Counted from the stretch's first letter, positions 46,474 through 55,016 are shown. The stretch: 64,000 bases of DNA from CAVZZG01 sp963779685 (GCA_963779685.1 CAVZZG010000001.1:186001-250000), one strand, 5' to 3'. Translations and numbers: made by a program. Notes: generated from the sequence alone by a model not told the origin.

Positions 46474-47631
46474 ATGCAGATCGCGACCAACCGCAATCCG
46501 AACGAAGCTCTCGTGGGCCAGCCCGGCTCGCGGCACCTCATAGGAACCCCGGCACTCGTCCTCGACCTGGACGTCCTCGACCGGAACATCGCGTCCATGG
46601 CCACCTTCGCGGAGGCCCACGGGTACGGCCTGCGCCCGCCCGCGAAGATCCACAAGTCGGTCGAGATCGCGCGCCGCCAGGTCGCCGCCGGTGCGCTGGG
46701 CCTCTGCTGCGCGACGCTCGCCGAGGCCGAGGTGATGGTCGACGGGGGCATTCCCGGCGTGATGCTGTTCACATCGGTCGTCACGGAGGCCAAGCTCGAG
46801 CGCCTCTCGGCCCTCAACGGGCGGACGCCCGACGGGTTGCTGGTCGTGGCCGACGACCCCCGCAACGTCTCGCAGCTGGGCGAGGCTGCCCGGCGCTCGG
46901 GACGGCCTATGCGGGTGCTGGTCGACTTCGAGGTCGGCGGCGGGCGCACGGGCGTCGCCGATCCTGCCACCGCCGTCGAGCTGGCCCGGCAGGTCGCGGC
47001 CACGGACGGGCTCGTGTACGCCGGCGTGCAGGGGTACGTCGGCAACCACCAGGCCAATCCCGACTTCGAGGCCCGGCGGGCCGAGTCGCAGCGCCTGATG
47101 GCGCCCCTGATCGACCTCGTCGCCCGCCTGCGAGACGAGGGCCTGCCCCCCGAGATCGTCTCCGGTGGCGGCACCGGAACGCAGGACATCGACCACGAGT
47201 TCGGGGTCCTGACCGAGCTCCAGCCCGGCACGTACATCTTCATGGACGTCAACTACCGCGGCGCCGAGCTGAGGCGGGATGAGCCGTTCCCCTTCGCACC
47301 GGCGCTGTCGGTGCGCACGACGGTCATCTCGAACGCCCAGCGCGGGTTCGCGATCACCGACGGCGGCACCAAGGAGGTCAACGGCCTGTTCGGCCCGCTG
47401 GCCCCGGTGATCCTCGACGGAGCCCCGAACGGCGCCACCTACTCCATCGTCGGCGACGACATGGGCCGGATCGACTTCGCCCGCGCCGAGGACGGCCTCG
47501 ATCTCGGCGCGGTCGTCAACATCCAGCCGCCCCACTGCTACCAGACGGTCATCATGTACGGCTGCTATCACGTGGTGCGCGGCGACGATCTGGTCGATAT
47601 CTGGCCGCTCGACGCCCTCCCCAGCTGGTAG
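46474..47631 (+). CDS. D-threonine aldolase / D-serine dehydratase-like PLP enzyme
   Basis: A 385-residue fold-type III PLP enzyme (alanine racemase-like barrel plus a D-serine dehydratase-like domain). The PLP lysine lies in RPPAKIHKS near residue 55, phosphate-binding SGGGTGTQD near 230, and the C-terminal metal-binding region is HCYQTVIMYGCYH. The family breaks down D-beta-hydroxy amino acids; exact substrate is unknown. It is divergent from the ureohydrolase gene. Confidence 0.82.
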   Translation: MQIATNRNPNEALVGQPGSRHLIGTPALVLDLDVLDRNIASMATFAEAHGYGLRPPAKIHKSVEIARRQVAAGALGLCCATLAEAEVMVDGGIPGVMLFTSVVTEAKLERLSALNGRTPDGLLVVADDPRNVSQLGEAARRSGRPMRVLVDFEVGGGRTGVADPATAVELARQVAATDGLVYAGVQGYVGNHQANPDFEARRAESQRLMAPLIDLVARLRDEGLPPEIVSGGGTGTQDIDHEFGVLTELQPGTYIFMDVNYRGAELRRDEPFPFAPALSVRTTVISNAQRGFAITDGGTKEVNGLFGPLAPVILDGAPNGATYSIVGDDMGRIDFARAEDGLDLGAVVNIQPPHCYQTVIMYGCYHVVRGDDLVDIWPLDALPSW

Positions 47632-47676
47632 CGGCCGACCCACCAAGTTCCCCGTTTAGAGGGATCACCGGAGACC

Positions 47677-47756
47677 GGCCCCGTCGTAGGTTGGTGGGGC
47701 CTCTCTCCTCCCCCAATGACCGGTGCGGGCCCGACACTCCCCCACTCGTCGGGTCC
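47677..47756. terminator. Two hairpins between convergent genes
   Basis: GGCCCC / GGGGCC (47677-47682, 47696-47701), followed by a pyrimidine run, lies 45 bases after the D-threonine-aldolase-like gene. A second stem of 9 pairs including one G-T (47727-47735 with 47748-47756) lies nearer the convergent aminotransferase. One may serve each gene. Confidence 0.5.
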
Positions 47757-47771
47757 CCGGTCTGGGGAGGA

Positions 47772-49082
47772 TCACCAGCCTGCGAAGGCAGCGACCGCCT
47801 CATCGCTGACCCGGCCGGCGGCGACGTCAGCGAACGCCCGATCAAGCACCTCGATCGCCGCGTCGACGTCGGGGGCTGCCAGCGTAAGCGGCGGTGTCAG
47901 CTCGAGCACGTTCGAGCTCATGCCCACGTAGAACAGCACGACGCCCAGCTCGAAGGCCCGGTAGACCAGCTTGGCCGTGAACGCGGTCGCCGGCTCGCGC
48001 GTGCCGCGGTCGGCGACCAGGTCGACGCCGAGGGCGAGACCGCGGCCGCGGACGTCGCCGATCACCTCGTGACGTGATGCCAGCTCGCGGAAGCCGGCGG
48101 CGAGCCGCTCGCCCATCCTGACGGCGTTCCCGCAGAGGTCGTCGCGCTCGATCACCTCCAGCACCGCCAGCCCTGCGCTGGCGCACACCGGATTGCCCGC
48201 CGTGGTCATCATCGCGAACGCCGTGGCGCAGTCCATGACCGCGTCCGGTGCCACGACGGCCGAGAGCGGCAACCCGCCGCCCAGGCCCTTGCCGAAGCAC
48301 ACGACGTCCGGCTCGATGCCCTCGTGCTGGAACGCGTGCAGCAGGCCCGTGCGCCCGAGGCCGACCTTCACCTCGTCGCAGACCAGCAGGATGCCGTTGC
48401 GCCGGCACCGCTCGGCCAGGCCCGCGATGAACCCGGCCGGCGGCACGATCAACCCGCCGTCGGACATGATCGGCTCGACGAAGACGGCTGCCGTCTCGGC
48501 GGCCGGACACGGCCCCGCCAGCAGGGCGTCGAGCTCGCCCAGCACCTCGCGGCCGATACCCGGCCCGCCGCGGTAGGGGTCGGGATACGGGATCTGGGCG
48601 AGACCGGCGTGCTTCGCCGCGTGCGCCATGGAGGAGTGTCCGGAGATCGCCATCGAACCCGAGAGACCGCCGTGGTAGGCGCCTTCGAACGAGATCATGC
48701 GGTGGCGGCCCGTGGCCATCTCGATCGCGCGCGACGCGCACTCGGTGGCGTCCGAGCCCGAGTGGCCCAGCCAGACCTTGCGATGCGCGGAGCCGGGGAT
48801 CGTCGCCCGGAGGCGCTCGGCCAGCTCCACCGCCGGCGCCGTCGCGGACGAGAGGATGCTCGCCGACGCCATCTCGCGCGCCGCCCGCGCCACGGCGGCG
48901 ACCACGTCGGGGTGGGCGTAGCCGAGCCCGGCGGCTCCCCAGGACGCGGACAGGTCGATGAGCTCGCGCCCGTCGTCGTTTCGCACCCGGCACCCGGAGC
49001 CGCCGACCACGGCGAGCGGGAAGAAGCGCAGCTTCTCGATACCGGCGATGACGTCGGCATCGCGTGCGACGAGGTCGGTCAT
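47772..49082 (-). CDS. Class III PLP-dependent aminotransferase
   Basis: A 436-residue omega-type aminotransferase (substrates often GABA, ornithine, beta-alanine or taurine). Family segments: WGAAGLGYAHPDV, SGSDATECASRAIEMATGR, SFEGAYHGG, VFVEPIMSDGG, CDEVKVGLGRTG, and the PLP Lys in CFGKGLGGGLPLS. The ATG at 49082 has a TACGGT -10 box 6 bases upstream, which supports it over a longer frame to 49142. The substrate is undetermined. Confidence 0.9.
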   Translation of the reverse strand: MTDLVARDADVIAGIEKLRFFPLAVVGGSGCRVRNDDGRELIDLSASWGAAGLGYAHPDVVAAVARAAREMASASILSSATAPAVELAERLRATIPGSAHRKVWLGHSGSDATECASRAIEMATGRHRMISFEGAYHGGLSGSMAISGHSSMAHAAKHAGLAQIPYPDPYRGGPGIGREVLGELDALLAGPCPAAETAAVFVEPIMSDGGLIVPPAGFIAGLAERCRRNGILLVCDEVKVGLGRTGLLHAFQHEGIEPDVVCFGKGLGGGLPLSAVVAPDAVMDCATAFAMMTTAGNPVCASAGLAVLEVIERDDLCGNAVRMGERLAAGFRELASRHEVIGDVRGRGLALGVDLVADRGTREPATAFTAKLVYRAFELGVVLFYVGMSSNVLELTPPLTLAAPDVDAAIEVLDRAFADVAAGRVSDEAVAAFAGW

Positions 49083-49088
49083 GCGGCG

Positions 49089-49094
49089 ACCGTA
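49089..49094 (-). promoter_or_regulatory. -10 box, leaderless promoter of class III aminotransferase
   Basis: TACGGT on the minus strand, 6 bases before the ATG at 49082; no Shine-Dalgarno sequence. Confidence 0.5.
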
Positions 49095-49206
49095 GCAGGG
49101 GCCCGGCGCGGATGCACAGTCTTCACGGGGTCGACTCCTCACGGTTACCCAACTCGGGCGCCACGGCCCTACCTTCGGGAGTGATCACACGAGAGGAGTC
49201 CCCAAG

Positions 49207-49275
49207 ATGGTTCGGAACCGCAAGCGGACGTAGCAGCACGCCGACAACGTCACGTGGGAGATCGTGAAGCAGTAG
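49207..49275 (+). other. Micro-ORF with an in-frame amber codon
   Basis: A very good ribosome-binding site (GAGAGGAG, 49191-49198, 8-base spacer) precedes an ATG that reads MVRNRKRT, then TAG (49231-49233), then QHADNVTWEIVKQ and a second TAG. GC at third positions is near-total on both sides of the first TAG, and second positions are AT-rich after it, as in real genes here. Either a 22-codon gene with a sequence error or readthrough at TAG, or an 8-codon leader peptide. No family is known. Confidence 0.4.
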
Positions 49276-49307
49276 CGGAACTCGAGGCCGGTGCGGGCGC
49301 GCGCCTG

Positions 49308-49313
49308 TACCCT
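49308..49313 (+). promoter_or_regulatory. -10 box, leaderless promoter of class I/II aminotransferase
   Basis: TACCCT, 6 bases before the ATG at 49320. It lies downstream of the micro-ORF, so the aminotransferase need not depend on it. Confidence 0.5.
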
Positions 49314-49319
49314 CTCGGC

Positions 49320-50498
49320 ATGCCCGAGAAGGTCCACGCCCTGCCCGCACCGGCCTCCGCCATCGAGGCGATGCCGCGCTCCGGCATCCGCGCCATCATG
49401 GAACTCGCGCTCGAGCGTCCCGGGACGCTCAACCTGGGATTCGGCGAGCCGGACTTCGATACGCCGCCGCACATCGTGGAGGCCGCCGCCACCGCGGCCC
49501 GCGAGGGCAAGACCCGGTACACGCCGAGCCGGGGCGTCCCCGAGCTCCGCGAGGCGGCCGCCCAGCGGCTGCGCGAGCGCAACGGCATGGCCGTGACCGC
49601 CGATCAGGTGATCGCGACCGTGGGCGGCGTCCAGGCCGTGTTCGCGGCCCTGGCGGCCCTCTGCGATCCTGGCGACGCCGTGCTGGTGCCCGATCCGGCC
49701 TGGCCGAACTACGTCGGGCACTGCATCCTGCTCGGCCTGCGTCCGGTCCGTTACCGGCTCGATGCCGCGGCCGGGTTCGAGCCCGATCTCGACGAGCTCG
49801 ACGCGCTCGCGGCGTCCGCCGGCGCCAGGCTCCTGATTACGAACACGCCGTCCAATCCCACCGGCGGCGTGTGGCGCCGTGACGCGGTCGAAGGCGCGCT
49901 GCGCATCGCCGAGCGCCACGGCCTGTGGGTGATCGCGGACGAGGTCTACGACGAGATGGCGTTCGACGGCGAGCACGTGCCGATGGCTCCGATGGACGGC
50001 GATGGCCGGGTCGTCGCGGTCTACAGCCTCTCGAAGACGTATGCCATGACCGGCTGGCGGCTGGGCTATCTGGCGGCGCCCGTCCCGATCGTGGCCGTGC
50101 TGAACAAGGTGCCGGAGTCGCTCGTCTCCTGCCCGTCGGCGCCGTCCCAGTGGGCCGGGGTGGCCGCTCTGACGGGGCCGCAGGCGTGCGTCGGCGAGAT
50201 GCGGGCCGCCTACCGAAGCCGACGCGATCTGGCCGTCGCGGCCCTCCGCACCGAGGGGCTCTTCGTCGCCGAACCGAAGGGCGCGTTCTACGCCTTCGCC
50301 GACATCTCGGCCGCCACGCTCGACACGGACCGGTTCGCCCGCCACCTGGTTGCCGAGCATGGCGTCGCCTGCGCTCCGGGCGACACCTTCGGGCCCGGTG
50401 GAGCGGGACTGCTCAGGCTCTCCCTGGCCGCCGCGCCGGAGATCATCGCGGAGGCGATCCGCCGGATTGGCGCCGCCGTCCGCGGCTGGGAAGGCTGA
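49320..50498 (+). CDS. Class I/II PLP-dependent aminotransferase
   Basis: A 392-residue fold-type I aminotransferase of the aspartate aminotransferase superfamily. Landmarks: LGFGEPDFDTPPHI, TVGGVQAVFAALAAL, the Asn of NTPSNPTGG, DEVYDEMAF, and the PLP Lys in SLSKTYAMTGWRLGY. Substrate choice within the group cannot be read. The ATG at 49320 fits the -10 box; earlier in-frame starts add residues that are not family-like. lutA follows after 8 bases. Confidence 0.9.
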   Translation: MPEKVHALPAPASAIEAMPRSGIRAIMELALERPGTLNLGFGEPDFDTPPHIVEAAATAAREGKTRYTPSRGVPELREAAAQRLRERNGMAVTADQVIATVGGVQAVFAALAALCDPGDAVLVPDPAWPNYVGHCILLGLRPVRYRLDAAAGFEPDLDELDALAASAGARLLITNTPSNPTGGVWRRDAVEGALRIAERHGLWVIADEVYDEMAFDGEHVPMAPMDGDGRVVAVYSLSKTYAMTGWRLGYLAAPVPIVAVLNKVPESLVSCPSAPSQWAGVAALTGPQACVGEMRAAYRSRRDLAVAALRTEGLFVAEPKGAFYAFADISAATLDTDRFARHLVAEHGVACAPGDTFGPGGAGLLRLSLAAAPEIIAEAIRRIGAAVRGWEG

Positions 50499-50506
50499 CG
50501 CGGCCC

Positions 50507-51247
50507 ATGGGCGACGGTGCGGTCACGCTGTTCCCGACGTGCCTCGGCGATCTGGTGGCGCCGGACACGGTCGAGGCCGCCGTCCGCGTGCTCGAGGCCT
50601 GCGGCTGCCAGGTCGCACCGGTGCGTGGCGCCACCTGCTGCGGCCAGCCGGCCTACAACTCGGGCTTCGATGCCGAGGCGCGCCGGGTTGCGCGTCGCAC
50701 CCTGGAGGCGATCCCGGACGGGTCGCTGCCGGTCGTCGTCCCGGCCGGCTCGTGTGCGGCGATGATGCACCACCACTGGCCCCGCCTGTTCCGCGGCACG
50801 CCGCAGGCCGCGCGGGCGGCAGCGGTCGCGGCGCGCGTGGTCGAGTGGTCTTCGTACGTCGCCGGCCACGCCGACGCCCTGGCGGCGCACGGTCTGCGAT
50901 GGCCGGGGCGGGTTGCCTACCACGACTCCTGCCACATGCTCCGCGAGCTCCGGATCCGCGACGAGCCGCGTCGGCTGCTCGGCCTCGTCGACGGGCTCGA
51001 GCTGGTCGAGGTGGCATCGTCGGATCGCTGCTGCGGCTTCGGCGGCACCTTCTCGGTGCGCTACCCGGACGTCTCGGTCGCGATGGCCGACACCAAGCTC
51101 GCGGACGTCGCAGCAGCCGGCGTCACCGCGCTGGTGTCGTGCGACGGCGGGTGCCTGATGCACCTCGGCGGTCGCCAGTCGCGCGTGGGCGGCGCCGCGC
51201 GGCCGATGCACCTGGCAACCCTGCTGGACGAGGCGCTGCGGGCGTGA
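50507..51247 (+). CDS. lutA: L-lactate utilisation protein LutA-like (CCG domains)
   Basis: One of three subunits of the LutABC iron-sulfur complex that oxidises lactate to pyruvate. The 246-residue protein has the two cysteine-rich CCG regions: FPTCLGD with GATCCGQPAYNSG, and YHDSCHML with SDRCCGFGGTFS. The ATG follows the aminotransferase stop by 8 bases and the stop overlaps lutB by 4. A glycolate oxidase GlcF-type partner is the alternative, but the lutB/lutC neighbours decide it. Confidence 0.9.
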   Translation: MGDGAVTLFPTCLGDLVAPDTVEAAVRVLEACGCQVAPVRGATCCGQPAYNSGFDAEARRVARRTLEAIPDGSLPVVVPAGSCAAMMHHHWPRLFRGTPQAARAAAVAARVVEWSSYVAGHADALAAHGLRWPGRVAYHDSCHMLRELRIRDEPRRLLGLVDGLELVEVASSDRCCGFGGTFSVRYPDVSVAMADTKLADVAAAGVTALVSCDGGCLMHLGGRQSRVGGAARPMHLATLLDEALRA

Positions 51248-52620
51248 CGGACGGTCTCAGCGGATCGACGTTCGAATCGCGGAGCCGGGAGCAGCTCTCC
51301 AAGCCCTTCCAGCGCCGCGCGATCCCGGCCGCCGTCGACGGCACCGTCCGGCACATGGGCTCGATGTTCGCGGACGCCGACCGCGAGGGCCTGCGCGATC
51401 TCGGCCGGGCGATCCGCGGTCACGCCGTGGCCAACGCGGCGCGGCTGGTGGGCGAATACGCGGACCGGCTCGAGAGCAACGGCGTGCAGGTGCACTTCGC
51501 CGGCGATGCCGCCGAGGCCAACCGGATCGTCGTCGACATCTGCCGGTCTGTCGCCGCGACGCGGGTCGTGAAATCGAAGTCGATGCTCTCGGAGGAGATC
51601 GCGCTCAACCCGGCGCTCGAGACGGCAGGGCTCGAGGTCGTCGAGACCGACCTCGGCGAGTACATCATCCAACTCGACCACGACACCCCGAGCCACATCA
51701 TCGGACCCGCCATCCACAAGACCAGGGGCGAGGTGCGCACGCTGCTGTCCGGCGTCGCCGGCCGCGAGCTGCCCGACGACGCCTTCGGGCTCACCGACTT
51801 CGCGCGGGGCGCCCTGCGGCAGGCGTTCCTCGACGCCGATGTCGGGATCACGGGCGCGAACTTCGGCGTCGCCGAGACCGGTACCGTGGTGCTCGTCGAG
51901 AACGAGGGCAACGCTCGGCTGACGACCTCGCTGCCGCGCGTCCACATCGCGCTGATGGGCGTCGAGCGCATCGTGCCGCGGCTCGAGGACCTCGGCGTGC
52001 TGCTGCCGCTGCTGGTCGGGCACGGCACCGGTCAGCGGATCTCGACCTACGTGAGCCTGGTGCACGGTCCGCGCCGTCCCGGCGAGCCGGACGGCCCCGA
52101 GCAGATGCACGTCGTCATCGTCGACGGCGGGCGCAGCGCGGTGCTCGGCACGGACTACCAGGAGATCCTGCACTGCATTCGCTGCGGCGCGTGCCAGAAC
52201 GTCTGCCCCGTCTACCGCCAGGTGGGCGGACACGCCTACGGGTGGGTGTACGGCGGGCCCATCGGTGCCGTCCTCACGCCGCTGTTCCGGCCTGATCAAC
52301 CCGAGGCGGCCGAGCTGTCCCAGGCCACCAGCCTCTGCGGCGCCTGCGACGACGTCTGCCCCGTCCGGATCCCGTTGCACGATCTCCTGCTGGGCCTGCG
52401 GCGCGACCGGGCGGCCGGGACGACGCCCACGCGACGCGAACGGCTCGCCTACCGGGCGTGGTCGATCGCCTGGTCGAGCCCGTTCCTCTATCGGCTGTCC
52501 GGCCGGCTCGGGCGGCTGGCCGTGGGACCATTGCAGCGGCGGGGCCCGCTCGCCCGCTGGACCCGCGACCGCGACCTCGCCCGGCCCGCCGCGCGGCCGT
52601 TCCACCGGCGGGGATCCTGA
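51244..52620 (+). CDS. lutB: LutB iron-sulfur oxidoreductase subunit
   Basis: The 458-residue central subunit of lactate oxidation. It has an LUD domain (GANFGVAETGTVVLVENEGNAR, near residue 205) and two 4Fe-4S motifs (CIRCGACQNVCPVYR and CGACDDVCPVRIP). The GTG start overlaps lutA by 4 bases; the stop shares one base with lutC. The Arg-rich C-terminus has no known role. Confidence 0.93.
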   Translation: MTDGLSGSTFESRSREQLSKPFQRRAIPAAVDGTVRHMGSMFADADREGLRDLGRAIRGHAVANAARLVGEYADRLESNGVQVHFAGDAAEANRIVVDICRSVAATRVVKSKSMLSEEIALNPALETAGLEVVETDLGEYIIQLDHDTPSHIIGPAIHKTRGEVRTLLSGVAGRELPDDAFGLTDFARGALRQAFLDADVGITGANFGVAETGTVVLVENEGNARLTTSLPRVHIALMGVERIVPRLEDLGVLLPLLVGHGTGQRISTYVSLVHGPRRPGEPDGPEQMHVVIVDGGRSAVLGTDYQEILHCIRCGACQNVCPVYRQVGGHAYGWVYGGPIGAVLTPLFRPDQPEAAELSQATSLCGACDDVCPVRIPLHDLLLGLRRDRAAGTTPTRRERLAYRAWSIAWSSPFLYRLSGRLGRLAVGPLQRRGPLARWTRDRDLARPAARPFHRRGS

Positions 52621-53249
52621 TGGAGCGCGAGGCCTTCCTGGCGCGGCTCGCCCATCCCCGGCCAGGGCCGGACCTACCCGCCGTCACCCCGCTCCCGGCC
52701 GCCCAGACCGAGCTGCGCCCGGGCGAGGACCGCTACGAACGGTTCCGGATCGAGCTGGAGGCGGTCTCCGGAACCTGCGAGCGCGTCCCGCCGGCCGGGA
52801 TCGCCTCCGCCGTCGCCGCCGCCATCGGCCGCAGCGGCGCCCGCAACGTCGCCCTCGGCGCCGACCTCGCCGAGCACCTGGCGGCGATCACCGCGGCTCT
52901 TGCCGAGGCCGGTGTGGCGACCACCCCCTACGGCGACGTCGCCGGCGACCGGGCGGCGCTCGGCGCGCTCGACGCGACGGTCACCGGATGCGCGCTCGCC
53001 GTCGCCGCCACGGGCTCCATCGTGACCTCGGCCGCGACCGGCCGGGCCGCCGCCCTCGTGGCCGAACACCATGTCTGCGTCGTCCGCTCCGACCAGCTCG
53101 TCGGCGGTCTCAGCGACGTCCTGCGCCTCCGGCCCGCGGGCTCGGTGCTGGCCCTGCAGAGCGGCCCCAGCCGCACCGCCGACATCGAGAAGGTGCTGAT
53201 CCTCGGCATGCACGGCCCGCGCTCGACCCACGTCGTGGTCGTCGACTGA
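52620..53249 (+). CDS. lutC: LutC LUD-domain subunit
   Basis: A 209-residue protein of the LUD family, third subunit of the Lut complex. Landmarks: the late LAVAATGSIVTSA segment and HVCVVRSDQLVGGLSDVL, HGPRSTHVVVVD at the end. It lacks iron-sulfur motifs, as expected. Tight overlap with lutB implies one transcript lutA-lutB-lutC, probably together with the aminotransferase. Confidence 0.9.
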   Translation: MEREAFLARLAHPRPGPDLPAVTPLPAAQTELRPGEDRYERFRIELEAVSGTCERVPPAGIASAVAAAIGRSGARNVALGADLAEHLAAITAALAEAGVATTPYGDVAGDRAALGALDATVTGCALAVAATGSIVTSAATGRAAALVAEHHVCVVRSDQLVGGLSDVLRLRPAGSVLALQSGPSRTADIEKVLILGMHGPRSTHVVVVD

Positions 53250-53273
53250 CCGGTGCACCCCGAGAAACGGGGC

Positions 53274-53360
53274 GGGGCCGGCCGTCGTGGGGTGACAGCC
53301 GGCCCCGAGGGGTGGGGGTGGGGAAGGAGACTTCCCACCACCGGGCGTTGCGTCCGGTGG
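53274..53360 (+). other. Three consecutive hairpins between lutC and the IMPACT-family gene
   Basis: Three perfect stems follow one another: GGGGCCGGC / GCCGGCCCC (53274-53282, 53298-53306), GGGAAG-GAGA-CTTCCC (53321-53336) and CCACCGG / CCGGTGG (53338-53344, 53354-53360). The first may end the lut operon; the others would sit in the leader of the next gene. No known riboswitch is recognised. Confidence 0.55.
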
Positions 53361-53415
53361 CTTGCAGCCCACCAATCGACAGATTTCGGCCAGTTCTTTA
53401 GCGGAGGATCTCGCC

Positions 53416-54087
53416 ATGGAGTCCGTCGGTCGTGACGAGTCGCCGGGCCGTCACGGTACTGTCCGTCGGGTGGACGGGTTCCGCACGCTCGCACGGCCGG
53501 TCGAGGCCGAGCTGAGGGAGCGCGGCTCGCGGTTCCTGGCCCGGGCCGTGCCAGTGTCGGGGCGCGATGGGGCCGAGGCGTTCATCGCGGCCCAGTCCCG
53601 GCTGCACCGCGATGCGACCCACGTGGTGCCCGCCTTCGTGCTCCACGACGGCGTCGCCTATTCCAGCGATGCCGGCGAGCCCGCCGGCAGCGCCGGAGCG
53701 CCCATGCTCCAGGCGATCGGCGGGGCCGGCCTGCAGGACGTGGCAGCCGTCGTCGTCCGCTGGTACGGCGGCACGAAGCTCGGCGTGGGCGGGCTCGTGC
53801 GCGCCTACGGCGGCGCGCTCGCTGCTGCACTCGCCGACGCCGGCGTGCGCAACGCCATCCCCGGCGTACGGCTGGCGATCTCGTATCGCCACGACCAGAC
53901 CAGCGCGGCCCTGCGTGCCATCGCCCAGTCGGGCGGCCGCGACGTCGCGTACGCCTACGGCGAGCTGGTGCGCTGCACGTTCGTGGCCCCGGCCGCGGCC
54001 GAGGAGCACCTCGCGGCAAGTCTCCGCGACGCCACCCGCGGCAGTGTCGCCCTCGAGCGGCTCGGCACGACGGTGATCCTCGAGTGA
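53416..54087 (+). CDS. IMPACT/YigZ family protein (UPF0029)
   Basis: A 223-residue protein of the YigZ/IMPACT family, linked in eukaryotes to control of Gcn2 but of uncertain role in bacteria. Core motifs: HRDATHVVPAFVLH, SSDAGEPAGSAGAPML and the signature VVRWYGGTKLGVGGLVRAYG. The ATG follows GGAGG at 53403 with a 9-base spacer. It overlaps the phosphotransferase gene by 4 bases. Confidence 0.88.
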   Translation: MESVGRDESPGRHGTVRRVDGFRTLARPVEAELRERGSRFLARAVPVSGRDGAEAFIAAQSRLHRDATHVVPAFVLHDGVAYSSDAGEPAGSAGAPMLQAIGGAGLQDVAAVVVRWYGGTKLGVGGLVRAYGGALAAALADAGVRNAIPGVRLAISYRHDQTSAALRAIAQSGGRDVAYAYGELVRCTFVAPAAAEEHLAASLRDATRGSVALERLGTTVILE

Positions 54088-54821
54088 GGCCCGAGCAGCG
54101 AGCCCGCGAGGCGCTCGGGCTTGGCGGGCCGCTCGAGCTGCTGCGAGCGGCCGGCGGCACGATCTTCCGTCATGCCGATGGCATCGTGCGGGTCGGCGGC
54201 GACCCTGCGATGCCTGGCTGGGCCGCGGCGCTCGCCGCCGCCGGGGTGCCTGTCGCGCGGCCGCTCGCCGCTGCCGGCGACGTCTCGCTGTGGGAGGACC
54301 TCCCCGCTGGCGAGCCGGACTTCGCGGCCATGGGCCGGACGCTCCGCCTCCTGCACGAGCGCGGAACGCCGGTCCTCGAGCTGCCGCCGTTCGATCCGCC
54401 GGCATGGCTCGAGGCGCGCCTCGGCGGCGCCCCGGCCGACCTGGCGGCTGCACTGCGCGACCGGCTCCCGCCGATGCCCACCGGCGTCACGCTGCTGCAT
54501 ACCGACGCCCACGCCGGCAACTTCCGGTGTGCCGGCGGCGTCGCGACGCTCATCGATCTGGAACAGCTCGCGACCGGGCCGGCGCTCTACGACCTCACGC
54601 CCGTCGAGGTCACGGAGCGGCGCTTTCGCGGCGATCGTGCGGCCTTCGCGGAGCTCTGCGAGGCCTACGGCGCCACGCCGGACGACGCCGCCTTCGACGG
54701 TCTGATCGCGATCCGCGAGACCCTGGCGGTCGGCTTCGTCTGCGGCCTCGGCGAGTTCGCCGTCGCCCGCCGCCGGCTCGCCCAGCTCGCCGACCACCAG
54801 GCCCGTTGGCAGCCGTATTGA
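54084..54821 (+). CDS. Aminoglycoside phosphotransferase-family kinase
   Basis: A 245-residue APH/choline-kinase-fold protein. The catalytic HxDxxxxN is seen as HTDAHAGNF near residue 150 and the metal-binding Asp as LIDLEQLATGPALYDL. The N-terminal lobe is short, and a glycine-rich ATP loop is not clear. Members phosphorylate antibiotics or small metabolites; there is no evidence here for resistance. Overlap with the IMPACT gene suggests an operon. Confidence 0.78.
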   Translation: MRPEQRAREALGLGGPLELLRAAGGTIFRHADGIVRVGGDPAMPGWAAALAAAGVPVARPLAAAGDVSLWEDLPAGEPDFAAMGRTLRLLHERGTPVLELPPFDPPAWLEARLGGAPADLAAALRDRLPPMPTGVTLLHTDAHAGNFRCAGGVATLIDLEQLATGPALYDLTPVEVTERRFRGDRAAFAELCEAYGATPDDAAFDGLIAIRETLAVGFVCGLGEFAVARRRLAQLADHQARWQPY

Positions 54822-54823
54822 CT

Positions 54824-54873
54824 ACTTCCCCGGCGACCCCCCGGGAGTTCGGCTCGATCGCGCCGGGGGAAGT
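54824..54873. repeat. Palindromic repeat, copy 1
   Basis: ACTTCCCCGGCG (54824-54835) pairs with CGCCGGGGGAAGT (54861-54873) with one bulged G. The loop holds GTTCGGC, shared with copy 2. It begins 3 bases past the phosphotransferase stop. Confidence 0.7.
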
Positions 54874-54879
54874 CATGGT

Positions 54880-54948
54880 TCAGGTGCTTCGCGTGAGGTT
54901 GGTGTCGAGGTCGTAGGTGAGGCCGAACACGGCTGCGAATCCGCCTCG
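54880..54948 (-). pseudogene. Possible coding remnant between the palindromes
   Basis: On the minus strand the frame FAAVFGLTYDLDTNLTRST-stop shows near-total GC at third positions and low GC at second positions, as real genes here do. It has no start of its own and runs back into copy 2. It could be the tail of a lost gene carried by the repeat pair. Very tentative. Confidence 0.25.
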
Positions 54949-54958
54949 AGCTCCCCGA

Positions 54959-55016
54959 TAACTACTTCCCTGGGTGATACCCCCGAGTTCGGCCCGACCG
55001 GGCGGGGAAGTAGTTA
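54959..55016. repeat. Palindromic repeat, copy 2
   Basis: TAACTACTTCCC (54959-54970) and GGGAAGTAGTTA (55005-55016) are a perfect 12-bp inverted repeat; the interior again holds GAGTTCGGC. The right arm contains the stop codon of the AlgH-family gene, so it may also work as a two-way terminator. Confidence 0.75.

Noticed and set aside
47632..47771. CRISPR-like or riboswitch element between the convergent genes
   Set aside because: The short repeats are explained by two ordinary hairpins; no regular spacing or known RNA motif was found.
54084..54821. Antibiotic resistance gene
   Set aside because: The APH fold is used by many metabolic kinases, and nothing in the context indicates resistance.
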